In this document: positions 43,099 to 51,657 of the stretch, one piece after another | How the letters are laid out: each line of letters opens with the position of its first letter | Position numbering within the stretch: the stretch's first letter is position 1 | Notes under the pieces: model-generated | The model's database searches: none | What the model was told of the DNA's origin: nothing | Seen by the model: the letters and a program-made list of their open reading frames with translations, nothing else | Assembly: GCA_963753905.1 (NCBI GenBank) | Contig: CAVWDZ010000001.1 | Coordinates: 2,170,001 to 2,234,000 of the forward strand | Source of the DNA: Bog-756 sp963753905 | GTDB taxonomy: Bacteria; Actinomycetota; Acidimicrobiia; Acidimicrobiales; RAAP-2 | Reading direction: 5' to 3' | DNA length: 64,000 bases | Translations under genes and position numbers: made by a program

Positions 43099-44232
43099 AT
43101 GGAGACTGACCGGCTGGTCGACAGCGCGTGCGAACAGGCCGGGTCGGACGATTTCGGCGGCGACACGTGGCGTGAGGGCCTCGAGGTCCTGCTCCGATCG
43201 TTGAACACCGAGGCGGCGCTCAACGAGATGGGCGTCGGCGCGATGACCGACCAGATCGTCGGCTATCTGGTCAACCGGCTCCAGATCGAGCAGTGGTACG
43301 CCAAGCACCCCGAGATCGACGATGAGCAGATCGTGGCCCCCCTGTTCGGGCTCGGTCTCCCCCGCACCGGCTCCACCGCCTTGAGCTTCCTGCTGGCCCA
43401 GGACCCTGCCCGGCGCTCGCTGCGCGTCTGGGAGGCCGCCGGGCCGTGCCCGCCACCGGAGAGCGCGACCGAGCACACCGACCCGCGCATCGCCGCGGCC
43501 CAGGCCGGCATCGACTTCACCAACGAGATGTTCACCGGCTTCTCCGGAATGTTGCCGACCGCGGCGGACGGTCCCCAGGAGTGCCTGGTGCCCATGGCAG
43601 GTGAGTTTCGCTCGCTCATCTTCGAGGGCATGGCGCGCATCCCGAGCTATAGCGCCTGGCTACTGCAGTGCGACATGGAGCCGGCCTACCGGTACCACCA
43701 ACGGGTGCTCAAGCTGCTGCAGTGGCACTGCCCGCCCGACCGCTGGTGGCTCAAGACCCCCGCCCACATGCTCTCGATCGACGCGCTCGACGCGGTCTAC
43801 CCCGACGCCCGGTTCGTCATGACCCATCGTGACGTGGGCAAGGTGCTGCCATCGGTCTGCGCGCTCTACAGCACGCTGATCACCGTCCTCACGGAACGCC
43901 CCGACCCGGTGGCCATCGGCGCCCACAGTTGCGACGTGTGGCGCACAGCGCTCGAGCGTCTGATCGACTTCCGCGATCGTGGGAACGACGACCGCTTCCA
44001 CGACCTCTTCTTCGAGGCGGTGCAGCGTGATCCGATCGGACAGGTCACCGCGCTCTACGGCGAGCTGGGAGACGAGCTCAGTGACGCGGCCCGCCAGCGC
44101 ATGCAGGACTGGTGGGCTGCCAGCTCGAACGACCGCTCGGGACCGGGGAACTACCCACTCGAGACCTTCGGCCTCGACCCGACGGCGATCGCCACCCAGT
44201 TCGCCTTCTACTCCGAGCGCTTCGGGATCTGA
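43099..44232 (+). CDS. Sulfotransferase (Sulfotransfer_3 type)
   Basis: The 377-aa product has LFGLGLPRTGSTALSFLL (PAPS loop, 86-93), WWLKTPAHMLSIDAL, FVMTHRDVGKVLPSVCAL and a C-terminal WASSNDRSGPGNYPLETFGL. This layout is typical of actinobacterial sulfotransferase-family proteins that often sit beside DUF1214 genes, as here. ATG 43099 is preceded by GGAGGA; in-frame starts at 43060 and 43078 would add residues without similarity to the family start (RLVDSACEQAGSDDFG). The next gene begins at the stop codon. Sulfation is the default expectation, but the acceptor is not known for this subgroup. Confidence 0.8.
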   Translation: METDRLVDSACEQAGSDDFGGDTWREGLEVLLRSLNTEAALNEMGVGAMTDQIVGYLVNRLQIEQWYAKHPEIDDEQIVAPLFGLGLPRTGSTALSFLLAQDPARRSLRVWEAAGPCPPPESATEHTDPRIAAAQAGIDFTNEMFTGFSGMLPTAADGPQECLVPMAGEFRSLIFEGMARIPSYSAWLLQCDMEPAYRYHQRVLKLLQWHCPPDRWWLKTPAHMLSIDALDAVYPDARFVMTHRDVGKVLPSVCALYSTLITVLTERPDPVAIGAHSCDVWRTALERLIDFRDRGNDDRFHDLFFEAVQRDPIGQVTALYGELGDELSDAARQRMQDWWAASSNDRSGPGNYPLETFGLDPTAIATQFAFYSERFGI

Positions 44233-44273
44233 TGGCCGACGTCCACCCCGACCCCGACAGCGAGGAGAGACAC

Positions 44274-45368
44274 ATGGACGAGACCACCCAGAAGGTCGTC
44301 GACGGCACCGCGTGGCGGGAGTTCTGCGACCTGCTCGCCGATGCCGGCGAAGCGATCCTCGCCGACGGCAACCCGGTGGATCCGCTCACCCGCGCCGAGG
44401 GGTTCCGAATGCTCACCCGGCTGCTGCGCGGCGCATTGGAGAGCAATCTCGAATACGGGCGTGCCACCCAACCCGAGCTGATCTGCACGTGCCACGAGAC
44501 CATCAAGATCGTCGGAGAGAACCCCGACAACCACTACCTCGGGACCTCGCTCGACGGGCAGTACGACTACCGGATCCGGGGTACCCGGGGCGAGGCGAAG
44601 TGGATCAGCTTCAACCTCTTCTCCGGGGCCGGATTCGGGGGTGGCGGCCCCGGCACCGGTGCCACCATGCACGAGGAGCAGATGTCCATCGAGCCCGACG
44701 GCAGCTTCGAGGTCACCGTCTCCCAACGGGAGCACCCGGGGAACTGGTTGCGTTCGGAGCCCGCGACGCGGAGCCTGGTGGTCCGCCAGACCTTCCTCGA
44801 CAAGCGCCACCAACGCCATGCCGAGATGCGCATCGAGCGCATCGACGACGACACCCCCCACGATCCACTACAGCCGCAGGAATTGTACGACTCTCTGATC
44901 TATGCCGGCTACTACGTCAAGGGTGTCGCCCAGATCGGCGCCCAGTGGGCGACCCGTCAGTCGCAGTGGCCCAACGTGTTCACCGACGAGGCCGAGCTGC
45001 CCGAGACCAGCAAGTTCAAGGACCCCCAGATCAAGTGGCACCAGGCGTACTTCGAGCTGGCGGAGGATGAGGCGCTGGTGGTCGAGGTCATGCCGCCGGA
45101 GTGCGAGTACTGGATGATCGCCCTGCACAACCACTGGATGGAGACGCTCGACTACGTCCACCACCAGTCCACGCTCAACTGCCATTCCGCCCAGCTCGAG
45201 CCCGATGGCAGCGTGCGGTTCGTCGTTTCCCACCGCGATCCCGGGGTGCCCAACTGGCTCGACACCGCCGGCCACACGCGTGGCACCGTCGGCGTGCGCT
45301 GGGTCGGACCCGACGTCGTCGATGTCCTTCCGGCGACCCGGGTCGTCCCGCTCGATTCGCTGGCCTGA
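44274..45368 (+). CDS. DUF1214-domain protein
   Basis: The 364-aa product probably is cytoplasmic, with no signal or membrane segment. The N-terminal part has WREFCDLLADAG, RAEGFRMLTRLLRGALE and NPDNHYLGTSLDG; the second half carries the DUF1214 pattern with EYWMIALHNHWMETLDY and WLDTAGHTRGTVGVRW. The domain occurs in many actinobacteria next to sulfotransferase-like genes but has no firm biochemical role. GAGGAG lies six to seven bases before ATG 44274; an ATG at 44232 overlapping the sulfotransferase stop (TGATG) is the alternative. The tight junction suggests that it works with that enzyme. Confidence 0.82.
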   Translation: MDETTQKVVDGTAWREFCDLLADAGEAILADGNPVDPLTRAEGFRMLTRLLRGALESNLEYGRATQPELICTCHETIKIVGENPDNHYLGTSLDGQYDYRIRGTRGEAKWISFNLFSGAGFGGGGPGTGATMHEEQMSIEPDGSFEVTVSQREHPGNWLRSEPATRSLVVRQTFLDKRHQRHAEMRIERIDDDTPHDPLQPQELYDSLIYAGYYVKGVAQIGAQWATRQSQWPNVFTDEAELPETSKFKDPQIKWHQAYFELAEDEALVVEVMPPECEYWMIALHNHWMETLDYVHHQSTLNCHSAQLEPDGSVRFVVSHRDPGVPNWLDTAGHTRGTVGVRWVGPDVVDVLPATRVVPLDSLA

Positions 45369-45444
45369 GCACGGATCTCCACCGGCGGGGGCATTGCCGC
45401 GGACCGACCGGTGCCGGTTCCTGGGGGTCCGGCGCCCTACGCCG

Positions 45445-45450
45445 TACACT
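45445..45450 (+). promoter_or_regulatory. Probable -10 hexamer of the SDR gene
   Basis: TACACT lies 45 bases before ATG 45496, with an AGGAG ribosome site in between. Confidence 0.4.
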
Positions 45451-45495
45451 GATCGCTTCCGACCGCAGGGCCGCTGAACAGGAGCACCACAGACG

Positions 45496-46299
45496 ATGGA
45501 TCTCGGACTCAGGGACGCAACCGTAGTTGTCGCCGGTGGCACGACAGGTATGGGCCATGCCGCCGCGCGCTGCTTCGCCGAGGACGGTGCCCGAGTTGCC
45601 GTCCTGGCTCGGTCAGAGGATGCACTCCGGGCGACAGCTGCCGCGCTGACCGAGCTCGGCTCACCCGATGCGATCGGCATCCCCACTGATCTCTTCGACG
45701 CGGGCTCAGTGGACGCAGCCTTCGAGCAGATTGCCGATCGGTGGGGACACCTCAATGCGCTCGTCAATGCCGCGGGTCCGATGCGATTGGGTCTGAAGAC
45801 GTTCGAGACCTATACAGACGAGGAGTGGCACGGCGTGTTCGACGGACTCGCCATGGCAGCTGTGCGCACCATTCGTGCGGCACTGCCACTCCTGCGAGCG
45901 GCGGAGTGGGCACGTATCGTGAACGTCTCGGCGATGTCGACGAAACACCAATCGCCACCGCTCGTCGCGTACACCGCCGCCAAATCAGCATTGACCAGCA
46001 TCACGAAGAACCTGTCCCAATCGCTGGCGCCCGAAGGCATCCTGGTGAATACGGTCAGCCCCGGCACCTTCGCGTCCGAGACGTTCAAGGCTGCCCTCTC
46101 CCAGATGCCCGACGTCGATGAGCACGATCTGCGGGACATCATGCGGTTCATCAAGCAGGGATTCGGGCACGCGGTATCGCTGGATCGCGCTGCGGACCCC
46201 TCTGAGATCGGTCCGGTGATCGCCTTTGCGGCATCGGCGCGCAATACCTACATGACCGGCGCAAACATCAACGTCGATGGTGGCTCCGACTTCACCTGA
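45496..46299 (+). CDS. Short-chain dehydrogenase/reductase
   Basis: The 267-aa product is an NAD(P)-dependent oxidoreductase of the classical SDR type: VVAGGTTGMGHA (nucleotide-binding glycines, 12-20), LVNAAGP (90-95), catalytic Ser145 in NVSAMST and Tyr159/Lys163 in YTAAK, and an end GANINVDGGSDFT. AGGAG lies 12 bases before the ATG. Third positions are less G/C-rich than in the neighbours, so it may be a later arrival. The substrate is unknown; an alcohol, steroid or sugar is possible, and no link to the glycan pathway is shown by the sequence. Confidence 0.9.
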   Translation: MDLGLRDATVVVAGGTTGMGHAAARCFAEDGARVAVLARSEDALRATAAALTELGSPDAIGIPTDLFDAGSVDAAFEQIADRWGHLNALVNAAGPMRLGLKTFETYTDEEWHGVFDGLAMAAVRTIRAALPLLRAAEWARIVNVSAMSTKHQSPPLVAYTAAKSALTSITKNLSQSLAPEGILVNTVSPGTFASETFKAALSQMPDVDEHDLRDIMRFIKQGFGHAVSLDRAADPSEIGPVIAFAASARNTYMTGANINVDGGSDFT

Positions 46300-46350
46300 G
46301 GGACGGCTGATCTCCGGAGTGCTCACAACTGACGACCGGTTCCGGACGCA

Positions 46351-47487
46351 TCAGCGATCGGGGAGCCAGCCCCGCAACCCCTCCTTCATCCGGACCGGCA
46401 GCAGGTTGGCCAGAGTGGTCTCGGCGCGCCGCAGGCTCCGCTGCACCCTGGTGTGCCGGTCCAGGTCGGAACCGAGGCGGTCGACCGCCGTCTCGAGCTC
46501 GGCGATGTACTCGGACCGCACCGCGAGCTCGGCCAGGGCGCTCTCGAGCGCTAGCCCGGTCAGGTCGGCGGGGGGATCGGCCGGGCCCGGGAGGCCGCGA
46601 TCGGTTGGCCTGCCAGGGGGAACCGCCAGGGTGCCTGCCGGGGGACGGGCCACCGACCGGGCGATCGCGGCGGCCCGCTCGGCCAGTGGCGGCGGCTCGA
46701 GCCCTGCCAGCGCCGTCGACCATCTGTCCACGAGGCGCCGGCGGTGGCGCTCCAACAGGAACGCCTTGTACGGCGCGGTGGTGCTGCTGCTCTCCGCGTG
46801 GGTGAGCCGTGCGGACGGCTCGTAGACGACGCGGTATCCGTGCTCCCGGAGGGCGAGACAGAGATCGACGTCCTCGTAGTAGGCGGGGTGGTAGCCAGGG
46901 TCGAACCCGCCGACCGTCTCCCACACCGCCCTCTCCACGAGGAGCCCGTTCGCCGAGCAGAAGTCGACGTCCCGGGGCTCGGTGTACCGCCCGGCGGCGC
47001 CCGGTTCCCCGCGCCCGACCAGGGCGGCCGTGCCGTCCTGCCAGAGCACCGAGCCCGCCTCCTGGAGGGACCCGTCCGTCGAGAGGATCCGGCTGCCCAC
47101 TGCTCCGATCGCGGGGTCGGACTCCGCACGCGCCACCAGGTGGTCGATGGCTTCCGCGGCGAGGACGCTGTCGTCGTTGACGAAGACCAGGTGCCGTCCC
47201 TGCGAGCACCGCGCGGCCAGGTTGTTCCCGCCGGCGAACCCCAGATTGACCGGGCTCGGGACCAGCACGATGTCGTCTCGTGCCGCGAGGCCGGTGAGCA
47301 TGCTCGGCGGCGTGCCGTTGGCCACCAGCACCGTCTCCACGGGGAGGTCCGTCGCGACCCGGACCGAGTCGAGGCAGGCTCCGATGCGCCCGACATCCGA
47401 GAGCACCAGCACACAGACCGACACCTCCGGTGAGTCCGGGACGGACCGGCCCCTGGTCGCGCCGGTGGGGAGCGCCGGCACGGTCAT
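46351..47487 (-). CDS. GT2 glycosyltransferase (rhamnosyltransferase-like)
   Basis: This 378-aa cytoplasmic enzyme has a GT-A fold: SVCVLVLSDVGRI, TVLVANGTPP, NLGFAGGNNLA, LVFVNDDSVL with the DxD-like site, then FCSANGLLVER and GFDPGYHPAYYEDVDLCLALREHGYR, the block characteristic of WbbL-like rhamnosyl- and related transferases. A C-terminal helical stretch of about 60 residues (ELAVRSEYIAELETAVDRL) may form a coiled coil. ATG 47487 is used here; a GTG at 47520 would add 11 residues. It is third in the minus-strand order asnB, methyltransferase, GT2. Confidence 0.85.
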   Translation of the reverse strand: MTVPALPTGATRGRSVPDSPEVSVCVLVLSDVGRIGACLDSVRVATDLPVETVLVANGTPPSMLTGLAARDDIVLVPSPVNLGFAGGNNLAARCSQGRHLVFVNDDSVLAAEAIDHLVARAESDPAIGAVGSRILSTDGSLQEAGSVLWQDGTAALVGRGEPGAAGRYTEPRDVDFCSANGLLVERAVWETVGGFDPGYHPAYYEDVDLCLALREHGYRVVYEPSARLTHAESSSTTAPYKAFLLERHRRRLVDRWSTALAGLEPPPLAERAAAIARSVARPPAGTLAVPPGRPTDRGLPGPADPPADLTGLALESALAELAVRSEYIAELETAVDRLGSDLDRHTRVQRSLRRAETTLANLLPVRMKEGLRGWLPDR

Positions 47488-47531
47488 CCGCGGAGCACGG
47501 GCCGGACCAGCGCGTCGCACCTGGGCACCGG

Positions 47532-48506
47532 TCAGGATCGGTGGGCCACGATGAACCAGCCCGTTTCGTCACGAGCCGCGTCGACCACCATCCCGGCCTC
47601 GTCGAACCACGGCTGGAGCTCCTTCCAGACGTACCGGTGCTCGACCGGCGCGCTGAGGCGATCGAACGTATCGAGCACCAGGCTCCGGAAGGGCTTGTCG
47701 CGGTAGGTGCCCATGGGGAGGCCGGCGAGGGCGTCGATGCCCCGCCGCTCCCCCCACCGGCCGGGCAGGACCGTTCCGGCGTAGAGCAGGGCAGCGATGG
47801 GCGTGGACAAGACCTTGAGCACGGGATGGGAGAGCCGCACCGTGAACGTCCGCACCGCGGCGGCGAGGGACAACGCCGCCGACCGCAGCCCGAACGTGGA
47901 CGGACGACTGTAGAGATAGAGGAGCATCCGCCCTTCCGGGGCGAGGAGGCCGAGCAACCTCCGGAAGCCCTCGCGGGGATCGTCGAGGTGGTGGAGCACA
48001 CCAAGGCTCGAGATGAAGTCGAACGACGCGGGGGCGAACGGGGCCTCCCGCAGGTCCGACTTCAGCACGACGACGTTGCCGCGCTCTGCCAGGTTCCGGG
48101 CCGCTGCCTCGACGGCTGACGAGCCGTCGAGCGCGACCTCGGCGGCGAGGTGGCGAGCCAGGATGCGGGTGAAGCGACCCTTGCCGCACCCGGCGTCGAG
48201 CCCCACCTTGCCCTCGAGGCCCGCCAGGTCGAGATCGCGAAAGTAGATCTCGGCGAACGCCTCGTCCTCGTCACGCACCCCGTCGAAGGCGTTCCACTCG
48301 TACCCGAAGCTGGCGAATGTCCGCCCGGTCGATCCCGCCGACGCAGACGGAGCCGAGAAGTCGAGGTAGCCGTCGTGGCGCGCATACCGATGGCCGTCGG
48401 GACACTGGGCGCCGTCCGCGTCGCACACCATCGGTCGGCCACATCGCGGGCACCGCATTCGATCGGCGATCACCCCGGGTACCGCTGTCACGTGATCTTC
48501 CTGCAC
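47532..48506 (-). CDS. Methyltransferase with N-terminal zinc-ribbon-like motif
   Basis: The 324-aa product begins with a small cysteine cluster (Cys19, Cys22, Cys28, Cys35, with His39) like the zinc ribbon of RlmA-type and related methyltransferases. The SAM domain follows: LDAGCGKGRF (102-111), FISSLGVLHHLDDP and LLAPEGRMLLYLY. A hydrophobic region at about 200-245 may contact membrane or lipid. The GTG at 48506 has a G-rich upstream stretch and a TAGTGT hexamer 27 bases before it. Its neighbours AsnB and GT2 suggest methylation of a sugar or lipid intermediate rather than RNA (inference). Confidence 0.82.
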   Translation of the reverse strand: MQEDHVTAVPGVIADRMRCPRCGRPMVCDADGAQCPDGHRYARHDGYLDFSAPSASAGSTGRTFASFGYEWNAFDGVRDEDEAFAEIYFRDLDLAGLEGKVGLDAGCGKGRFTRILARHLAAEVALDGSSAVEAAARNLAERGNVVVLKSDLREAPFAPASFDFISSLGVLHHLDDPREGFRRLLGLLAPEGRMLLYLYSRPSTFGLRSAALSLAAAVRTFTVRLSHPVLKVLSTPIAALLYAGTVLPGRWGERRGIDALAGLPMGTYRDKPFRSLVLDTFDRLSAPVEHRYVWKELQPWFDEAGMVVDAARDETGWFIVAHRS

Positions 48507-48533
48507 GCCCCACTCCCATTCGACGTCCAGGGC

Positions 48534-48539
48534 ACACTA
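48534..48539 (-). promoter_or_regulatory. Possible -10 hexamer before the methyltransferase gene
   Basis: TAGTGT on the minus strand, 27 bases before the GTG at 48506, in the 98-base gap after asnB. Confidence 0.3.
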
Positions 48540-48604
48540 TCCCCACGCTGCACGGGCACCTCGCCTCGGTCCCCGGATCCCCGGAGCCCACCCCGCTCCG
48601 CTGC

Positions 48605-50596
48605 TCACCCGGCCAGCCCGGGCATCCAGTGGTCGAGCCACGCCTCGAGAACCAGGACGTCCCAGAGCTCGTAGCCGAAGTCGCGCCGGCCCCGGATGTG
48701 ATCCCGCCAGGCGAGCCGCACCGGCGTCGGGTCGAGGAGGCCCTGGGAGCGCAGGCGACGCTCGGCGAGCAGCTCCTCGGCCCACGGTCTCAGCGGTCCG
48801 CGGAGCCATGCGCCGATCGGGAGGCCGAATCCCATCTTGGGCCGTTCGAACAGCGTCGCCGGCACATGCCGCTGCAGGACCTGGCGGAGGATCCACTTGG
48901 TGGCGCCATCGCGCAGCTTGACGTCCATCGGGAGTCGCCAGGCCACGTCGAACACGCCGCGGTCGAGGAACGGCACTCTCGTCTCGAGCGAGTTGGCCAT
49001 GGCCGCCCGGTCGACCTTGGTGAGGATGTCATCGGGCAGGTAACCGGTCGTATCCGACCAGAGCATCCGCTCGGTGATCCCCTCCAAGGAGGGCGACGGA
49101 ACGCCACCCGCCGTCACGCGGGGGACCGCCGCGGCGACACCGCCGTACCCATCGCCGCGAACCACCATCTGGTCCGCCCGATCCCAGTGTGACGTGAGGG
49201 CGACATAGGCATCCTCCGGACCCGACGCAGCCAACACCTTGGCCACCTTGGCCACCTTGGTGGACGGGTTCCGGACCTGCCACCGGACCGGCAGGAGGCC
49301 GGTAGCCCGGGCCGCGCCCTCGACCAGGCCCGGGGGGACCCGGGCAAGCGTGGCGCCGGTGGCCCGCCGCACCGGGTCGGGCAGCGTCGACCCGCGGCGC
49401 CAGAGACGCTCGAGCCAGGCGTGGCGGTTGTACCCGGCGAAGAGCTCGTCGCCACCGTCCCCGGACAAGGCGACGGTCACCTGGGTGCGTGCCAGCCTGC
49501 TGACCAGGAACACCGGGATCTGCGAGATGTCGGCGAACGGCTCGTCCCAGATCTCGGGCAGGCTGGGGATCACCTCGGCGGCGTCGCCTTCGCTCACCCG
49601 CAGTGCCGTGTGGTCGGTTCCGAGGTGGTCGGCGACCGCGGCGGCCTCGCCCGACTCGTCGTACCCCCGCTCGGCGAAGCCCACGGTGAAGGTGCGAACC
49701 GGCCGGGAAGCGGCCTGCTGCATGAGGGCGACCACCAAGCTCGAGTCGATCCCTCCGGAAAGGAACGCCCCGACCGGCACGTCGGCAATCATCCGCGCGG
49801 CTACCGCGTCGGCCAGCGCCGACTCCACCCTGTCCGCCAAGGCTCCGGGTGGGTCGTCCAACGGACGGCTGCGGGCATCCTCCACCGCCTCGGACGCCGA
49901 CCAGTAGGCGCGACAGGGTGGCAGCTCGCCGGGGCGCGCGGCGGCACCGACGGTCGCCAGGTGGCCGGGAAGGAGCTTGGCCACTCCGCGGTAGACGGTG
50001 CGGGGCGCGGGGATGCAGTTGTGCCGGAGGAAGAGAGCGACCGACTCCCGGTCCAGCTTGCCCGCGAACCCCGGGAGCGCGCAGAGGGCCTTGAGCTCGG
50101 AGGCGAAGACCAGGAGACCGCCGGACCATCCGTAGTAGAGGGGCTTTTCGCCGAAGCGGTCCCGCGCCAGGTGGAGCTCCCTCCGGTGGCGGTCCCACAG
50201 TGCGAACGCGAACATCCCCTCGCTGGCCTCGAGCGCCGCATGGAGGCCCCACTGCTGCACCGCGCCGAGGAGCACCTCGGTGTCGGAGTCGCCCCGGAAG
50301 GCCAGTCCCTCGACGATCAGACGGCGCCGGAGCGCAGGAAAGTTGTAGATCTCCCCGTTGTAGGCGAGCACCCAGCGGCCATCGGCGGACACCATGGGTT
50401 GGTGTCCGTGCGGACTGAGGTCCACGACCGAAAGGCGACGGTGGCCGAGGGAGACCCGTCCCTCCGGATCGACCCATAGTCCGCGATCATCGGGTCCACG
50501 GTGGTCGAGGCGTGCCGCCATGGTCCCGGCGAACCCTCCGAGCCGCTCGACGCCGGAAGCGGCGGTCGGATCGAACAGGCCGGCGATCCCGCACAC
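48605..50596 (-). CDS. asnB: Glutamine-dependent asparagine synthase (amidotransferase)
   Basis: The 663-aa product has the class II glutaminase domain (Cys2 in MCGIAGLFD, RGPDDRG, LAYNGEIYN, RGDSDTEVLL, DRFGEKPLYYG) and the ATP-binding synthase domain (SGGIDSSLV, 280-288; SGDGGDELFAGYNRH). It would use glutamine to amidate a carboxylate, aspartate or, as in several polysaccharide loci, a sugar acid or peptide carboxylate. The GTG start is immediately followed by the required Cys codon, so the start is firm. It begins a run with a methyltransferase and a GT2 gene, supporting a glycan-related amidation, but plain asparagine synthesis remains possible. Confidence 0.92.
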   Translation of the reverse strand: MCGIAGLFDPTAASGVERLGGFAGTMAARLDHRGPDDRGLWVDPEGRVSLGHRRLSVVDLSPHGHQPMVSADGRWVLAYNGEIYNFPALRRRLIVEGLAFRGDSDTEVLLGAVQQWGLHAALEASEGMFAFALWDRHRRELHLARDRFGEKPLYYGWSGGLLVFASELKALCALPGFAGKLDRESVALFLRHNCIPAPRTVYRGVAKLLPGHLATVGAAARPGELPPCRAYWSASEAVEDARSRPLDDPPGALADRVESALADAVAARMIADVPVGAFLSGGIDSSLVVALMQQAASRPVRTFTVGFAERGYDESGEAAAVADHLGTDHTALRVSEGDAAEVIPSLPEIWDEPFADISQIPVFLVSRLARTQVTVALSGDGGDELFAGYNRHAWLERLWRRGSTLPDPVRRATGATLARVPPGLVEGAARATGLLPVRWQVRNPSTKVAKVAKVLAASGPEDAYVALTSHWDRADQMVVRGDGYGGVAAAVPRVTAGGVPSPSLEGITERMLWSDTTGYLPDDILTKVDRAAMANSLETRVPFLDRGVFDVAWRLPMDVKLRDGATKWILRQVLQRHVPATLFERPKMGFGLPIGAWLRGPLRPWAEELLAERRLRSQGLLDPTPVRLAWRDHIRGRRDFGYELWDVLVLEAWLDHWMPGLAG

Positions 50597-50787
50597 CGCT
50601 CAGAACCCGTCCCGCCGCGGAACAGCCAGCGGCTCCCGACGCCCCCCACACCGGATCATCCGCAGATCATGGGCGTCGGACCCGGCGTCGTCAAGCGATG
50701 GCTCCGCGCCGGACGGTTGGGTGGGCCGGTGCTTGTGAGGGGGTGGCGCCTGTGGCATCCTGCGGCGGTGATGGCCGGGGGCAGAGG

Positions 50788-51657
50788 GTGACGGTGGCGT
50801 CCAGGGGGAAGGGGGCGTTCCTCCTCCTCCCGCCCGGGATCCGCCGCCAGGTCCTCCACCGACTGGGCCGGTACGCCCCGTGGGAGGCCCAGTTCGACTT
50901 CGCCCCTCCTCCCGTGCTCCCCGGCGAGCGCACCGGACCGCCCGACTTCGTGGGGATCGGGGCCCAGAAGTGCGGGACGACCTGGTGGCACGACCTCATC
51001 TCGACCCACCCGGAGGTCTCGACGCGGCCCGGGATCCACAAGGAGCGGCACTTCTTCGACCGGTTCGGATCGCACCCCTTCGACGACACGGAGATCGCAC
51101 GGTACGAGGGCTGGTTCCCACGCCCCGCGGGGATGCGCTGCGGTGAATGGACGCCCGACTACTTCTCCTTTCCATGGGTCCCCGAGCTGCTCCGGCGTGC
51201 GGCGCCCGACACCCGCCTGCTGCTGCTGCTCCGCGATCCGGTGACCCGATTCCACTCCGGACTGGCACACGCCGCACGGAACGGTGCGCAGATCGACAGC
51301 GTCATGGTCAGCGACGCCCTGCAGCGCGGCTTCTACGCCACCGCCCTCGACGCCTGGCTCCACCACTTCGATCGGGAACAGCTTCTCATCCTCCAGTACG
51401 AACAGTGCGCAGCGGATCCGGCGGCTCTGTTGCGCACCACGTTCACATTCCTGGGCTTGCCCGAGACCGCACCTCCACCTGCGCAGCGGTCCGGTGCGGA
51501 CCAGCTCGACGGCGCGGCGGTCGACGACGATGTCGACCGCCGCCTGGTTGCGATCTACGAGCAGGACGTCCAGCAGCTGGCCGACTCGGAGCCGTCCATC
51601 GACCTCACCCTGTGGCCCCACTTCGCCCATCTGGCCGGCAGGTCATCGATCACCTGA
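50788..51657 (+). CDS. Sulfotransferase (heparan-sulfotransferase-like fold)
   Basis: The 289-aa protein has DFVGIGAQKCGTTWWHDLISTHPEV (PAPS loop GAQKCGTT at 58-65), KERHFFDRF, GEWTPDYF and LLLLRDPVTRFHSGL with the 3'-phosphate-binding Arg and Ser. This is the Sulfotransfer_1-type arrangement of carbohydrate sulfotransferases. No signal or membrane segment is seen, so it acts in the cytoplasm on a lipid-linked or nucleotide-linked sugar. GTG 50788 is the first plausible start. It is the third PAPS-using candidate of the window. Its last 15 bases overlap the end of the convergent GT2 gene. Confidence 0.85.
   Translation: MTVASRGKGAFLLLPPGIRRQVLHRLGRYAPWEAQFDFAPPPVLPGERTGPPDFVGIGAQKCGTTWWHDLISTHPEVSTRPGIHKERHFFDRFGSHPFDDTEIARYEGWFPRPAGMRCGEWTPDYFSFPWVPELLRRAAPDTRLLLLLRDPVTRFHSGLAHAARNGAQIDSVMVSDALQRGFYATALDAWLHHFDREQLLILQYEQCAADPAALLRTTFTFLGLPETAPPPAQRSGADQLDGAAVDDDVDRRLVAIYEQDVQQLADSEPSIDLTLWPHFAHLAGRSSIT

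Noticed and set aside
49237..49262. Short tandem repeat (ttggccacc units) inside asnB
   Set aside because: It encodes an in-frame KVAKVAKV stretch, and two to three 9-base units are too few to suggest a phase-variable tract.
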